64,000 nt of DNA. It comes from Paracoccaceae bacterium. Its GTDB lineage: Bacteria; Pseudomonadota; Alphaproteobacteria; Rhodobacterales; Rhodobacteraceae. Position 1 is the stretch's first letter. Each line of letters begins with the position of its first letter. Positions 1 through 9,336 of the stretch are shown piece by piece. The DNA lies in assembly GCA_902543185.1 (NCBI GenBank), contig CACBXB010000003.1:109435-173434 (forward strand), given 5' to 3'. The position numbers and the translations under genes are program-made. A model generated the notes under the pieces. The model saw only the letters and a program-made list of their open reading frames with translations. It was not told the origin of the DNA and did not search any database.

Positions 1-679
1 TCCAAGTACCATGAATAATGTTACCACTGACAAGCTTTTGGGAGACAGTTATCTAGAGCAACGATCCCAACTAATAGACCCTCAAAAAGCAAAAGATTTT
101 AAATCTGGAACACCAACTAATGGTGGAACAGTTTATGTCACAGCAGCTGATAAGTCAGGGCGCATGATATCTTTTATACAATCTAATTATGCAGGTTTTG
201 GTTCAGGAATTTGCATCCCTGAAACAGGAATACATTTGCAAAATCGTGGAGCAGGTTTTTCATTAAATCCAAAGTCAGCGAATGTTGTGGGACCTAAAAA
301 AAGACCATTCCATACCATAATTCCAGGATTTTTGATGCGAGATGGTAAACCAAGTATGAGCTTTGGCGTAATGGGTGGGCCTATGCAGGCTCAGGGTCAC
401 ATACAATTAATCCTAAGAACGGAGCTTTGGGGACAAGATCCACAGACAGCTATTGATGCGCCACGTTGGCGTTTTGATGAAGGAAAACAGGTGGCCGTTG
501 AGAGCTCTATGCCAACCAAAACTATAAGTACCTTAAGTGATATGGGTCATGTTATTAAAATTGAGAATTATGATAATAACTTTGGTTTTGGTGGTGCTCA
601 GATTATCAGAAATTTAGGAAGTAATTTTTTCATTGCTGGTTCAGATCCTCGAAAAGATGGTCAAGCTGTAGGGATATGA
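1..679 (+). CDS. Gamma-glutamyltransferase family protein, C-terminal part
   Basis: The reading frame is open to the left window edge, so the 5' end is missing. What is visible is the end of the large subunit and nearly all of the small subunit of an Ntn-hydrolase of the gamma-glutamyltranspeptidase family, which cleaves gamma-glutamyl bonds (glutathione and related compounds), usually in the periplasm. The segment GGTVYVTAADKSG holds the threonine expected to become the new N-terminus after self-cleavage, and it is followed by the family-typical block SNYAGFGSGICIPETG and LQNRGAGFSL. The later GGPMQAQGH block is also typical. The pattern is closer to YwrD-like members than to classical GGT. 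A peptidase gene follows after 32 bp on the same strand, and a peptide transporter lies further on, which suggests peptide or glutathione salvage. Family assignment is secure; substrate is not. Confidence 0.88.
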   Translation, partial: PSTMNNVTTDKLLGDSYLEQRSQLIDPQKAKDFKSGTPTNGGTVYVTAADKSGRMISFIQSNYAGFGSGICIPETGIHLQNRGAGFSLNPKSANVVGPKKRPFHTIIPGFLMRDGKPSMSFGVMGGPMQAQGHIQLILRTELWGQDPQTAIDAPRWRFDEGKQVAVESSMPTKTISTLSDMGHVIKIENYDNNFGFGGAQIIRNLGSNFFIAGSDPRKDGQAVGI

Positions 680-711
680 AAGATTTAAAACTTTTTATAT
701 AGAAGATTAGC

Positions 712-1797
712 ATGGATAAATTAGATAAACTTCGGATTAAAATGAAGGAACAAAATGTCGATTTAGTCGTTTTGTCACCAGGCGCAAATCTTAATTGGCT
801 TCTTGGAGTAAACCCTCATGCCGATGAGCGTCCACTTTTATTTTTTCTAACACTTTCCGGTTCTGCATTTTTAATGCCAGAACTTGAGGCCGAAAGTGCG
901 AGGCAGTATACTGACATTGACTTTTATAATTGGTCAGATGCAACTGGTCCTTTAGAAGCAGTTGATGAAATACTTTCGGATCTAAGGGATTTCTCTTATA
1001 GAACTATCGTTATTGATGATACTATGCGTGCTGATCATGCAGCACTCATTCAAGATAAACTATTAAATTCAAATAGATTATTTACAGCATCAACTATTGG
1101 CACCTTGAGAATGCAAAAGGATGCTACTGAGCAAGAGATTTTAAGGATAAATGCTCACCAAGCCGATATAGCAATGCGTAAGGCCTGGGATATAATAAAA
1201 CCCGGATTAACCGAAGAAAATATAGCCTTAGCAATACAAAACAGTTTCTCTGATCAAGGCGCATTACCTCAGTTTTCTATCGTTGCATCAGGTTCAAACA
1301 GTGCTTTCCCGCACCATCAAACGGGATCGCGAAAATTAAAAGAAGGTGATGTAATCGTCATCGATCTGGGTGGAAAATTTGAAGGCTATGCATCAGATAT
1401 AACCCGAATGTCCACCATCGGACCTCCACCTAAAGAATACACTTTGGTACATCAAATCGTTGACGATGCAGTTTGTGCAGCAATGGCGGCAGCAAGGCCC
1501 GGTCAGATTGCTAAAAATGTTGATAGAGCAGCTCGCGAAGTTATTGAGAAAGCTGGTTTTGGAAAATATTTTGTTCACAGAACTGGACATGGGCTAGGAA
1601 GTGAAATTCATGAACCACCCTTCATAACATCTACTTCGGAAACTATTTTAGAGCCAGGAATGGTTTTCTCTATTGAACCAGGAATTTATATGCCAGACAA
1701 ATTTGGTGTTAGGTTAGAGGAGATTGTTATACTAGTAGATAATGGTCCAGAGATACTGTCAAAAATACCACGCGAATTAAACGTTATTAACCATTGA
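712..1797 (+). CDS. M24 family metallopeptidase (Xaa-Pro peptidase-like)
   Basis: A 361-residue protein with a creatinase-like N-terminal domain (about residues 1-135) and a pita-bread M24 catalytic domain (about 145-361). All five metal ligands of the family are readable: D218 in VIVIDLGG, D229 in YASDITR, H293 in RTGHGLG, E322 in SIEPG and E336 in VRLEE. Such enzymes release the N-terminal residue from X-Pro peptides or split X-Pro dipeptides in the cytoplasm. The gene follows the gamma-glutamyltransferase gene closely on the same strand and sits near a dipeptide transporter, so a role in using imported peptides is a reasonable inference. Creatinase or DMSP lyase DddP share the fold; nothing here points specifically to those activities. 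Confidence 0.87.
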   Translation: MDKLDKLRIKMKEQNVDLVVLSPGANLNWLLGVNPHADERPLLFFLTLSGSAFLMPELEAESARQYTDIDFYNWSDATGPLEAVDEILSDLRDFSYRTIVIDDTMRADHAALIQDKLLNSNRLFTASTIGTLRMQKDATEQEILRINAHQADIAMRKAWDIIKPGLTEENIALAIQNSFSDQGALPQFSIVASGSNSAFPHHQTGSRKLKEGDVIVIDLGGKFEGYASDITRMSTIGPPPKEYTLVHQIVDDAVCAAMAAARPGQIAKNVDRAAREVIEKAGFGKYFVHRTGHGLGSEIHEPPFITSTSETILEPGMVFSIEPGIYMPDKFGVRLEEIVILVDNGPEILSKIPRELNVINH

Positions 1798-1809
1798 TAA
1801 ATATTAATT

Positions 1810-3189
1810 TTAGTTACTAGCTCCCAAATTCCAGTATAAATTCGTCATTAATAAAAGCGCGTCCCTAAGCAAATTGATAGGCAAATGCTCATTAGGAGCG
1901 TGCTGTGAGCACTCCTTGTATGAATGTGGTATCCAAATGGTTGGAATATTCAAAACATCGGTAAAGCAATTATTCGGAAGGGAACCTGCTAAGTTTGGGA
2001 TCACATGAATATTATCACCGTAAAATTCCTGTAAAATATGTTCGATTTTTTCCAACCAGACATTATCCAGATTTGTTCGTGATGCTTCAAAATTTATAGC
2101 ATTTTCCGTAATAATTTTTATGTCTTGAAAACCATGTTGATCGAGATGTTCTCTTAAAGACAAAATCACTTTATTTGCATCCGTTCCCACAACAAATCTC
2201 AACTGGCAGAGTGCCTTTGCCGATGGTTGAATAGCATTAACAGGTATATCAATATCGCCCGACTTCAGTGCAAGAATAGAAAATGAGTTCCAACCAAATA
2301 GTTTTTCGTTTGAAGACAAACCAGGCTCTCCCCAATTTTCATCAATTTCTAAAGTTTTGGAGATAGTGGTAGGCAATGATTTTAACCGGCCACGCACTTC
2401 TTCTGTAAGAGAAGTTGGCTTCCAATTGTCGATTAAAATATTTCCAGTTTTATTCGTAATAATACTCAGTGCGTGTGAAAGCCGAACGCCAGGATCTCTT
2501 AAAACTCCTCCCCAATTTCCTGAATGATGAGCACCTTCACGGTATTTGACTTCGAGCTCAAAATTTATGGCCCCTCTCGAACCAAGAAAAACTGTTGGCA
2601 CATCAATGGCTACACGTGGTCCATCCGAAGCTATAAGAACATCCGATTTTAAATAGTCCTTATATTGTCCACAAAGTTCAAATAATCCTGGAGAACCAAC
2701 TTCTTCACCCATTTCAAAAATAATTTTTATATTAAACCCAAGTTTTTTGCGAGTTTTTAAAACTGAAAGCAGTGCCAGTAAATTTATAAGATGCTGACCT
2801 TTATTATCAGCGACACCTCTACCGTAAATTTTTTCATCGACAATTTTTAATTTACGTGGATTGATGCCCTTATTCCATAGATCCTTTTGTAAAGGGACTG
2901 TATCTCCATGCCCGTATAGAAGAATTGTCTTTAGTTCAGAAGACTCTATTCGCTTTCCAATCAGAAAAGGCGGGGCATTTTTAATGGGATTATCGATTAT
3001 TTCTGTTTGGATGCCCAGGTCCACTAAAATATCTGAAAGACCATCGGTGTAGTAGCTGGTCAAATCATAGGCAGATAATGCATTTTTACTATCAGTAACA
3101 ATATTTACCAAACTGCCTAATTTTGTGATAAATTCTCCAGAAGAGAATAAGTTCTTTGAGTTTTCTAGCGCCTGATCAAGTAAAGCCAT
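1810..3189 (-). CDS. M20 family metallopeptidase (dipeptidase/deacylase-like)
   Basis: A 459-residue zinc hydrolase of the M20 family. Visible motifs are LYGHGDTVPL (metal ligand H94 and the aspartate two residues on), YGRGVADNKG (bridging aspartate) and EMGEEVGSPG (catalytic glutamate pair), with the dimerisation domain in the middle. The length fits the ArgE/DapE/CPG2-type M20 group that acts on dipeptides or N-acylated amino acids. It lies tail-to-tail with the M24 gene and divergently from the ABC transporter operon that begins at 3298, so the intergenic 3190-3297 probably holds both promoters. No signal peptide is seen, so it is likely cytoplasmic. It probably hydrolyses peptides delivered by the neighbouring transporter; the exact substrate cannot be read. 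Confidence 0.85.
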   Translation of the reverse strand: MALLDQALENSKNLFSSGEFITKLGSLVNIVTDSKNALSAYDLTSYYTDGLSDILVDLGIQTEIIDNPIKNAPPFLIGKRIESSELKTILLYGHGDTVPLQKDLWNKGINPRKLKIVDEKIYGRGVADNKGQHLINLLALLSVLKTRKKLGFNIKIIFEMGEEVGSPGLFELCGQYKDYLKSDVLIASDGPRVAIDVPTVFLGSRGAINFELEVKYREGAHHSGNWGGVLRDPGVRLSHALSIITNKTGNILIDNWKPTSLTEEVRGRLKSLPTTISKTLEIDENWGEPGLSSNEKLFGWNSFSILALKSGDIDIPVNAIQPSAKALCQLRFVVGTDANKVILSLREHLDQHGFQDIKIITENAINFEASRTNLDNVWLEKIEHILQEFYGDNIHVIPNLAGSLPNNCFTDVLNIPTIWIPHSYKECSQHAPNEHLPINLLRDALLLMTNLYWNLGASN

Positions 3190-3297
3190 GGGAAAGCCTT
3201 GTTTATCAAAATAAAAAGTAAAAATTCATAAAAAAACTATAGACACTAAAACCTAACAAGCCTAGCCTCATATGATGATACTATTTAGGAGGTAGAT

Positions 3298-4860
3298 ATG
3301 AATTTTTGCAAACTAGCAAAGCTGTCTTCAGTTGCCTTAATGATGGCAACAGCAGCTCATGCTGAAAATGTCCTTCGTTGGACAAGCCAAGGTGATGCAT
3401 TGACTATGGACCCTCATTCGCAGAATGAGAGCCCAACAATTGCATTCAATGGACAAATTTACGAAGCACTTGTTGCTCGTGATATAGAAATGAATCTTGT
3501 TCCAGAATTAGCAGAAAGCTGGACAGCTTCACCGGATGGATGGACCTTCAAACTCCGTCAAGGAGTGACATTCCATGATGGTGCGGACTTTACTGCGGAA
3601 GACGTAGTTTTCTCATTCAATAGAGCGCTTGAAGAGTCTTCAGATTACAAAGAGCAAGTAAAAACTGTTTCAAAGATTGAAGTGATTGACGATTATACTG
3701 TTAAACTAGTCACAGATGGAGCAAACCCAATCCTGCCTAACACGCTTACGAATGTTTATATTATGGATAGTGGTTGGGCAAAAGCGAATGGAGTGGAAAA
3801 ACCGCAGGATTTTGCCGCGGAAGAAGAAACATATTCAGTACGTAATTCTAACGGAACTGGACCATTCAAGTTAATCAGCAGAGCTCCAGAAGAGCTTTCA
3901 GTGCTTGAACGAAACCAAAATTGGTGGGGCGATTCTATGTATCCTGGGAATGTGGATCGCATAGAATATAGACCAATTAAAAATGCTGCAACTCGTGTCG
4001 CTGCATTGCTATCTGGTGAAGTCGACTTTGTATTGGATGCTCCATTACAGGATTTAAAACGTATTGAAGCAACAGACGGCCTAACAACAAAAACTGTAGC
4101 ACAAGTTCGTTCTATATTCTTTGGCATGGATCAAAGCCTCGATGAACTAAGAAGTTCAAATATAAAAGGGGCAAATCCTTTCCGAGATATAAGGGTCCGA
4201 GAAGCATTCAATCTTGCTATAGATAAAGATGCCATTCAGAGAGTTGTTATGGACGGATTGTCATTTCCTACTGGTATTATTACACCGCCAGGTGTTTTAG
4301 GAAATACGCCTGAACTCGATAAGCAGTACGGTTTTGATTTAGACAAAGCCAAAAGCTTAATGGCCGATGCTGGTTATGCGGATGGGTTTGAAATTCAACT
4401 TGATTGCCCCAACAATCGCTACAATAATGACGAAAAAATCTGCCAAGCTGCAGTTGCAATGTTAGCAAAAATTGGGGTTAAAGTGAACCTTGACGCCATT
4501 CCAAAAGCACAGCATTTCCCAAAGATCCAAAAAAGAATTTCTGACTTCTATATGTTAGGATGGGGTGTATCTACATTGGATAGTCACTATGTGTTCACTT
4601 ATCTTTTCCATGGAGAGGGATCATGGAACGGTATTGGTTACAATAACCCCAGGGTAAATGAAATAACTAGGCTAATTGAAACCGAAACTGATATTCCTAA
4701 ACGTACAGCTCTCATCGATGAGGCATGGCAAATAATTAAGAAAGAAATGCCATATTTACCTATTCACCACCAAGTACTTGGTTGGAGTATGAAGGACAAT
4801 GTTGATGTGCCAATCGCTGCGGACGATCATTTAAGACCGCGCTACGTAGTCTTCAAATAA
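3298..4860 (+). CDS. ABC transporter substrate-binding protein, family 5 (dipeptide/oligopeptide type)
   Basis: A 520-residue periplasmic binding protein. Residues 1-22 are a Sec signal peptide ending in AHA, followed by the mature start ENVLRW. The family-5 signature is clear: LTMDPHSQNESPT, YEALVARD, LVPELAESW and WTFKLRQGVTFHDGADFTAEDVVFSF. The start codon has a perfect ribosome site, AGGAGG, 5 bases upstream. It is the first gene of a complete importer (two permeases and a fused ATPase follow). Family-5 proteins bind di- and oligopeptides, nickel, glutathione or opines; the surrounding peptidases and gamma-glutamyltransferase favour peptides or gamma-glutamyl compounds. The hairpin after the gene probably lets it be expressed above the membrane components. 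Confidence 0.93.
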   Translation: MNFCKLAKLSSVALMMATAAHAENVLRWTSQGDALTMDPHSQNESPTIAFNGQIYEALVARDIEMNLVPELAESWTASPDGWTFKLRQGVTFHDGADFTAEDVVFSFNRALEESSDYKEQVKTVSKIEVIDDYTVKLVTDGANPILPNTLTNVYIMDSGWAKANGVEKPQDFAAEEETYSVRNSNGTGPFKLISRAPEELSVLERNQNWWGDSMYPGNVDRIEYRPIKNAATRVAALLSGEVDFVLDAPLQDLKRIEATDGLTTKTVAQVRSIFFGMDQSLDELRSSNIKGANPFRDIRVREAFNLAIDKDAIQRVVMDGLSFPTGIITPPGVLGNTPELDKQYGFDLDKAKSLMADAGYADGFEIQLDCPNNRYNNDEKICQAAVAMLAKIGVKVNLDAIPKAQHFPKIQKRISDFYMLGWGVSTLDSHYVFTYLFHGEGSWNGIGYNNPRVNEITRLIETETDIPKRTALIDEAWQIIKKEMPYLPIHHQVLGWSMKDNVDVPIAADDHLRPRYVVFK

Positions 4861-4876
4861 AATTACAACAATATAA

Positions 4877-4908
4877 GGGGAGCCATATAGATGGCCCCCC
4901 TGTTTTTT
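4877..4908 (+). terminator. Rho-independent-type hairpin between binding protein and permease genes
   Basis: GGGG-A-GCCAT pairs with ATGGC-CCCC around an ATAG loop and is followed by TGTTTTTT. It starts 17 bases after the binding-protein stop codon and the permease gene begins 11 bases after the T-run. A terminator in this place usually lets most transcripts stop after the binding protein, with partial read-through into the permeases. Confidence 0.75.
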
Positions 4909-4918
4909 AGCAGGTTTC

Positions 4919-5890
4919 ATGTTTTACTTTATTCTTAACCGGTTAGCCCAGGCGCTTTTGGTAATGGCTGTTGTATCAGCCATAAGTTTTTCTTTGTTTA
5001 ATTTTGTTGGTGATCCGGTGAATAATATGGTTGGGCAAGACGCAACCAGAGAGCAAAGAATTGAAATTAGACAACAGCTTGGATTAGATGATCCGATTTT
5101 GGTTCAGTATCAAAGGTTTATGATTAATGTTGCACAAGGAGATTTTGGACTGTCTTACCGGATTAAACAACCAGTAAGTCAATTAATATTAGAGAGACTA
5201 CCAGCGACACTAGAGTTAGTTTTTGCCTCTGCTGTTATTGCTGTATTCATAGGGATAGTTCTCGGTGTCTTTACGGGTATCCGGCGTTATTCATGGGTAA
5301 GTAAAATAATAATGAGTGTCAGTCTAATAGGCGTAAGCTTACCAACTTTTATTATTGGTATAGGTTTAATTTATCTTTTTGCAGTTTATTTAAGGTGGCT
5401 TCCCTCTTCTGGTAGAGCAGGCGTAGTAGAGCTTGGTGGATGGAAGACATCTCTATTAACGGTCGATGGATGGCGGTCAATAATTTTACCTGCAATTACC
5501 CTATCTCTTTTCCAGCTTACAATGATTTTGAGGTTGGTTAGAGCAGAAATGTTAGAAGTAATGAGATCAGATTATATAAAGTTTGCGAGAGCTCGAGGTT
5601 TAGCCAACAGGGCTATTCATTTTGGTCATGCTCTGCGCAACACACTTGTCCCTGTGATAACAATCATTGGCTTGAATATTGGTGGACTTATCGCTTATTC
5701 CGTAATCACAGAAACGGTTTTCCAATGGCCAGGAACTGGCTTAATGTTCATTCAGGCAGTCGATTTCGTCGATGTTCCTATAATGGCAGCATATTTGATT
5801 TTTGTTGCTTTACTTTTCGTGGTTATAAACCTCATCGTTGATATTCTTTACTTTGTCGTCGACCCTCGAATACGACGTGGAGGATCATAG
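4919..5890 (+). CDS. ABC transporter permease, DppB/OppB type
   Basis: A 323-residue inner-membrane permease of the peptide/nickel importer family. It starts MFYFILNRLAQALLVMAVV, the usual DppB opening, then has the periplasmic loop with DQARREQ-like helix LGLDDPILVQYQRF, about six membrane segments, and the coupling helix region RADYIKFARARGL-like (here RSDYIKFARARGLANRAI) that docks on the ATPase. It follows the binding-protein gene after a terminator-like hairpin and precedes the second permease with almost no gap. It forms the transmembrane channel with the product of 5892-6824. Assignment to the family is secure; the substrate is inferred only from neighbours. Confidence 0.93.
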   Translation: MFYFILNRLAQALLVMAVVSAISFSLFNFVGDPVNNMVGQDATREQRIEIRQQLGLDDPILVQYQRFMINVAQGDFGLSYRIKQPVSQLILERLPATLELVFASAVIAVFIGIVLGVFTGIRRYSWVSKIIMSVSLIGVSLPTFIIGIGLIYLFAVYLRWLPSSGRAGVVELGGWKTSLLTVDGWRSIILPAITLSLFQLTMILRLVRAEMLEVMRSDYIKFARARGLANRAIHFGHALRNTLVPVITIIGLNIGGLIAYSVITETVFQWPGTGLMFIQAVDFVDVPIMAAYLIFVALLFVVINLIVDILYFVVDPRIRRGGS

Positions 5891-5891
5891 C

Positions 5892-6824
5892 TTGTCTAAA
5901 TCCGATCAATCAAATTCTCGGTGGCAGCGATTTTTGGACAACGATATTGTTTATTCGTTTTTTACGACACCTGGAGCTATAATTGCTGCAACAATCACTT
6001 TCATAGCAATTACTGCGGCCTTTGCGGCACCTTTAATTGCACCCTATAATCCTTTTGATCCTGCTCAGATTTCTTTATGGGATGGTAAACTTCCCCCTGC
6101 CTGGTCAGATGGAGGGTCATCAGCATATCTTCTTGGAACGGACAATCAAGGACGTGATATGCTTTCGACCATTCTTTATGGTGGGCGCATTTCAATTCTT
6201 GTTGGCATAGCAGCTGTATTTTTAGGCATGTTACTAGGAGTAACTTTAGGTGTAATTTCGGGATATTTCGGTGGCTTAACAGATACAATAATTATGCGAA
6301 TAGCAGATGTACAGCTTACTATCCCTGGGATTTTAGTTGCGATACTCATTAATGGAATTGGTAGAGCCGCCCTGCCCCTAGAGCTACGTGAAGAGTTTGC
6401 AATTTATGTTGTGATTGTCGCCATTGGTCTTACGGACTGGCCTCAGTTTGCACGTGTTGCAAGAGGCGCCACACTCGTGGAAGCCGAAAAAGAATATGTC
6501 CAGGCCGCCAAGCTCATTGGGTTGCCAAAATTTACAATCATTCTGCGGCATATTTTACCAAATACACTTCGTCCTGTCCTCGTTATAGCAACTATTGGTC
6601 TGGCCCTAGCAATAATTGCCGAGGCAACTTTAAGCTTTCTTGGTCAGGGTATACCACCGACCACACCTTCTTTGGGCACACTTATAAGAGTAGGAAACGA
6701 ATTCCTCTTCTCTGGACTTTGGTGGATTACTTTTTTTCCAGCTATTGCTCTGATTATACTAGTGTTTTCTGTAAATTTATTGGGAGATTGGATGCGCGAT
6801 GCACTTAATCCAAAATTACGATGA
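5892..6824 (+). CDS. ABC transporter permease, DppC/OppC type
   Basis: The second permease of the importer, with an N-terminal membrane helix, the loop LLGTDNQGRDMLSTILYGGRIS that marks DppC proteins, further helices, and the coupling motif EAEKEYVQAAKLIG. I prefer a TTG start at 5892 because GTGGAGGA lies 8-15 bases upstream and the gene then begins one base after the previous stop codon. An in-frame ATG at 5838 would overlap the preceding gene by 53 bases and add an N-terminus unlike the family. With the TTG start the protein is 310 residues, normal for DppC. Its stop codon overlaps the ATPase start by four bases (ATGA), showing translational coupling. Confidence 0.9.
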   Translation: MSKSDQSNSRWQRFLDNDIVYSFFTTPGAIIAATITFIAITAAFAAPLIAPYNPFDPAQISLWDGKLPPAWSDGGSSAYLLGTDNQGRDMLSTILYGGRISILVGIAAVFLGMLLGVTLGVISGYFGGLTDTIIMRIADVQLTIPGILVAILINGIGRAALPLELREEFAIYVVIVAIGLTDWPQFARVARGATLVEAEKEYVQAAKLIGLPKFTIILRHILPNTLRPVLVIATIGLALAIIAEATLSFLGQGIPPTTPSLGTLIRVGNEFLFSGLWWITFFPAIALIILVFSVNLLGDWMRDALNPKLR

Positions 6825-8524
6825 CCAATCTTCTTGAAATCAAGAACTTAAGTGTAGATTTCCCTTCTCGTAGGGGGCAAGTCGCAGCTGTTAATATGGT
6901 CTCAATTGCAGTTGCTAAGGGTGAAGTCCTGGGTTTGGTAGGAGAAAGCGGTGCTGGAAAGTCAACTGTCGGTAATTCTGTTATCAATCTTTTAGAACCT
7001 CCTGGTTATATTTCAGGAGGAGAAATTGTTTTTGACGGAACTCGCATAGATCAATTGTCTAACGAGGAAATGAGAAAGATAAGAGGAGCAAGAATAGGTA
7101 CTATTTTCCAAGATCCTCAAACCTCATTGAATCCACTTATGACTATTGGCAAACAATTGTCCGAGACACTTATTGAAACTTTGAAAATTTCTGGAGCTTC
7201 CGCCCGAGAGAAATCAATTGAGCTCCTTGACTCTGTTGGCATTCCAAACCCGGAACCCCGATTAGACGCCTATCCTCATCAGTTTTCGGGTGGAATGCGT
7301 CAACGTGTTGTTATCGCTTTGGCATTGGCTGGTGACCCTGATTTGATCATTGCTGACGAACCCACTACTGCTCTCGATGTATCAATCCAGAAGCAAATTC
7401 TGGATTTAATAAAATCACTGTGCAAGCAGCGCAATTTGGGAGTTATTATCGTAACTCACGATATTGGTGTTATAGCTGAAATCGCTGATCGGGTTGCAGT
7501 AATGTACAATGGTCAGTTGGTAGAACAGGGAAAAGTAAAACAAGTTCTCCAAAAACCAAAACATGACTATACAAAAAGTTTAATATCCGCAGTACCCAGT
7601 GGCGATCAAAAGCTTCATCGCTTTACTGTTGTTGACTATATCGATGGATCAGAAGAAAAAGTCACTTTAGAAAATGTGAGTGACCACTGGCTTTCTAAAA
7701 ATAAATCATCTGAAACCCATGGCACAGCTGTTTCAGTAAAAAACTTATCAATTGAATTTGCTATTCGGCAGGCTTTATTTCGTAAAAATCGTATTTCGTT
7801 AAAAGCCGTGGATGATGTATCAATCGAGATACAAACGGGCGAAAGTTTTGGGCTGGTTGGAGAAAGTGGGTCTGGGAAAAGTACTCTTGCCCGTCTAATT
7901 GCGGGATTATATACACCAAAATCAGGTGATATAAATATATTTGGTCATAACGTTTTACAGAAAACTGAAAAAACAAAAACTTCTTTAATTAGAAGAAAAA
8001 TGCAAATGATTTTCCAAGATCCCTACTCTTCTTTAAATTCAAGAATGACCGTTGAGGATATAATTTCCGAACCAATTCGTTTTCATCGATCGACCGAGAA
8101 TTCGAGTGAAACAACAGAGGTTGTTAAAGATTTGATCTCTTTTGTTGGTATGCCTACCACTTCACTGAAAAAATACCCACATGAGTTTTCTGGTGGTCAG
8201 CGACAAAGAATTTCTATTGCGAGAGCACTTGCCTCAAGACCTGAGATTCTTATTTGTGATGAACCAACTTCAGCTTTAGATGTCTCAGTTCAGGCTAACA
8301 TTCTGAATTTACTTAAAGATTTACAAGAAGAATTAAGTCTTACCATGTTATTCATATCGCATGATTTGCCGGTAATCAGACAAATGTGTGATCGGGTTGC
8401 AGTGATGCAGAATGGAAAAATTTGTGAAATTGCGGAGACAGATAAGTTATTTGACCACCCAGAGCACGATTATAGCAAACACCTTTTGGGCTTAATGCCT
8501 AGAATGGATTTATTTAGGCTTTAA
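6821..8524 (+). CDS. Fused dipeptide ABC transporter ATPase (DppD-DppF)
   Basis: A 567-residue protein containing two complete ATPase domains. The first (about 1-260) has Walker A GESGAGKS, signature FSGGMRQR and Walker B LIIADEPT; the second (about 305-560) has Walker A GESGSGKS, signature FSGGQRQR and Walker B ILICDEPT. Between them is the linker containing HDYTKSLISAVPSG, the end of the OppD-type C-terminal extension. In most bacteria these are separate DppD and DppF proteins; the fusion is common in alphaproteobacteria (GsiA-like). One Cys-rich iron-sulfur motif often found in OppD/DppD C-termini is absent here. The gene closes the operon. It supplies ATP-driven energy for import at the cytoplasmic face. 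Confidence 0.93.
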   Translation: MTNLLEIKNLSVDFPSRRGQVAAVNMVSIAVAKGEVLGLVGESGAGKSTVGNSVINLLEPPGYISGGEIVFDGTRIDQLSNEEMRKIRGARIGTIFQDPQTSLNPLMTIGKQLSETLIETLKISGASAREKSIELLDSVGIPNPEPRLDAYPHQFSGGMRQRVVIALALAGDPDLIIADEPTTALDVSIQKQILDLIKSLCKQRNLGVIIVTHDIGVIAEIADRVAVMYNGQLVEQGKVKQVLQKPKHDYTKSLISAVPSGDQKLHRFTVVDYIDGSEEKVTLENVSDHWLSKNKSSETHGTAVSVKNLSIEFAIRQALFRKNRISLKAVDDVSIEIQTGESFGLVGESGSGKSTLARLIAGLYTPKSGDINIFGHNVLQKTEKTKTSLIRRKMQMIFQDPYSSLNSRMTVEDIISEPIRFHRSTENSSETTEVVKDLISFVGMPTTSLKKYPHEFSGGQRQRISIARALASRPEILICDEPTSALDVSVQANILNLLKDLQEELSLTMLFISHDLPVIRQMCDRVAVMQNGKICEIAETDKLFDHPEHDYSKHLLGLMPRMDLFRL

Positions 8525-8557
8525 GAGTAACCGTTTCATTTTTTCGAGCCTATCAAA

Positions 8558-9307
8558 TTAAACGTGATCAAACTCTGAAATATACTCGCTCGCCGTCATT
8601 TTATGATATTTTATGCCACTAATATTAAGATCGACAGGATCAGGATCAACAATCTCAATTCTGGCATTATTGCTAAGTGCATAACGAAGCGCAATCGATG
8701 TAATATTTACACTGAAAGATGTACCCATAAATACAACACTATCTGCAGACTGCATTTCTTGCTCAGCTTCGCTTATTCGATATAATTCTGTATAATATTC
8801 ATCAAACAACAGCACAAATGGCTTAAGAGAATGGCCATGTTCTGGGTGGTCTTTTATTTTGAACAACTCCAGTAAGAGGCTCTTTAATCTCGTATCATCA
8901 TTTAAATCAATTTTAGAATTAGCAACAATATCCCAAGGCGCAGCTTTCAGAGGGTTTAGAGCATCCTGGTTTTGAAATACAGTAACTTTATCTAAGCGCC
9001 CATGAATAGAAATATACTGAGTATTGCCTGCTTTCCCATCTAAGCCGTCAATATTTTGCGTTATGAGTTTTTTATCAGCTAGCCAAAAATGAACTTCGTT
9101 AGGCAAGATATGACGATAAGATGCAAACCGCTTATAATACCAGAGAAGAAATTCAGAAGGGTTTTCATAGTACATTTTTCTTGTAGCCATTTCCTGAGGG
9201 GTAAAGTTTTTACTTCCTATTGTCCAAAACCCATCGGCGCCTCGAAATGTTGGAATACCGCTACTTTTGCTTACACCTGCACCTGTAATAAAAAGCTGTC
9301 TTTTCAA
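8558..9307 (-). CDS. Sir2-family protein lacking the zinc-binding cysteines
   Basis: A 249-residue sirtuin-like protein. The NAD-binding and catalytic motifs are readable: GAGVSKSSGIPTFRG (residues 9-23), TQNIDGLD (83-90), the catalytic-type histidine in SIHG (H102), GTSFSV and VDPDP near the C-terminus. Sirtuins remove acyl groups from lysines, or in some families hydrolyse NAD. The usual four zinc cysteines between the histidine and the GTS motif are absent; the whole protein has no cysteine. In their place is a region containing FKIKDHPEHGHSLKPFVLLFDEYY. It stands alone, convergent with the ABC operon; a possible 33-codon frame lies upstream. It may act as a zinc-independent deacylase or NAD hydrolase; that is inference. 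Confidence 0.82.
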   Translation of the reverse strand: MKRQLFITGAGVSKSSGIPTFRGADGFWTIGSKNFTPQEMATRKMYYENPSEFLLWYYKRFASYRHILPNEVHFWLADKKLITQNIDGLDGKAGNTQYISIHGRLDKVTVFQNQDALNPLKAAPWDIVANSKIDLNDDTRLKSLLLELFKIKDHPEHGHSLKPFVLLFDEYYTELYRISEAEQEMQSADSVVFMGTSFSVNITSIALRYALSNNARIEIVDPDPVDLNISGIKYHKMTASEYISEFDHV

Positions 9308-9336
9308 TATATTTGGAGCCTTACTTTATTTAAATA

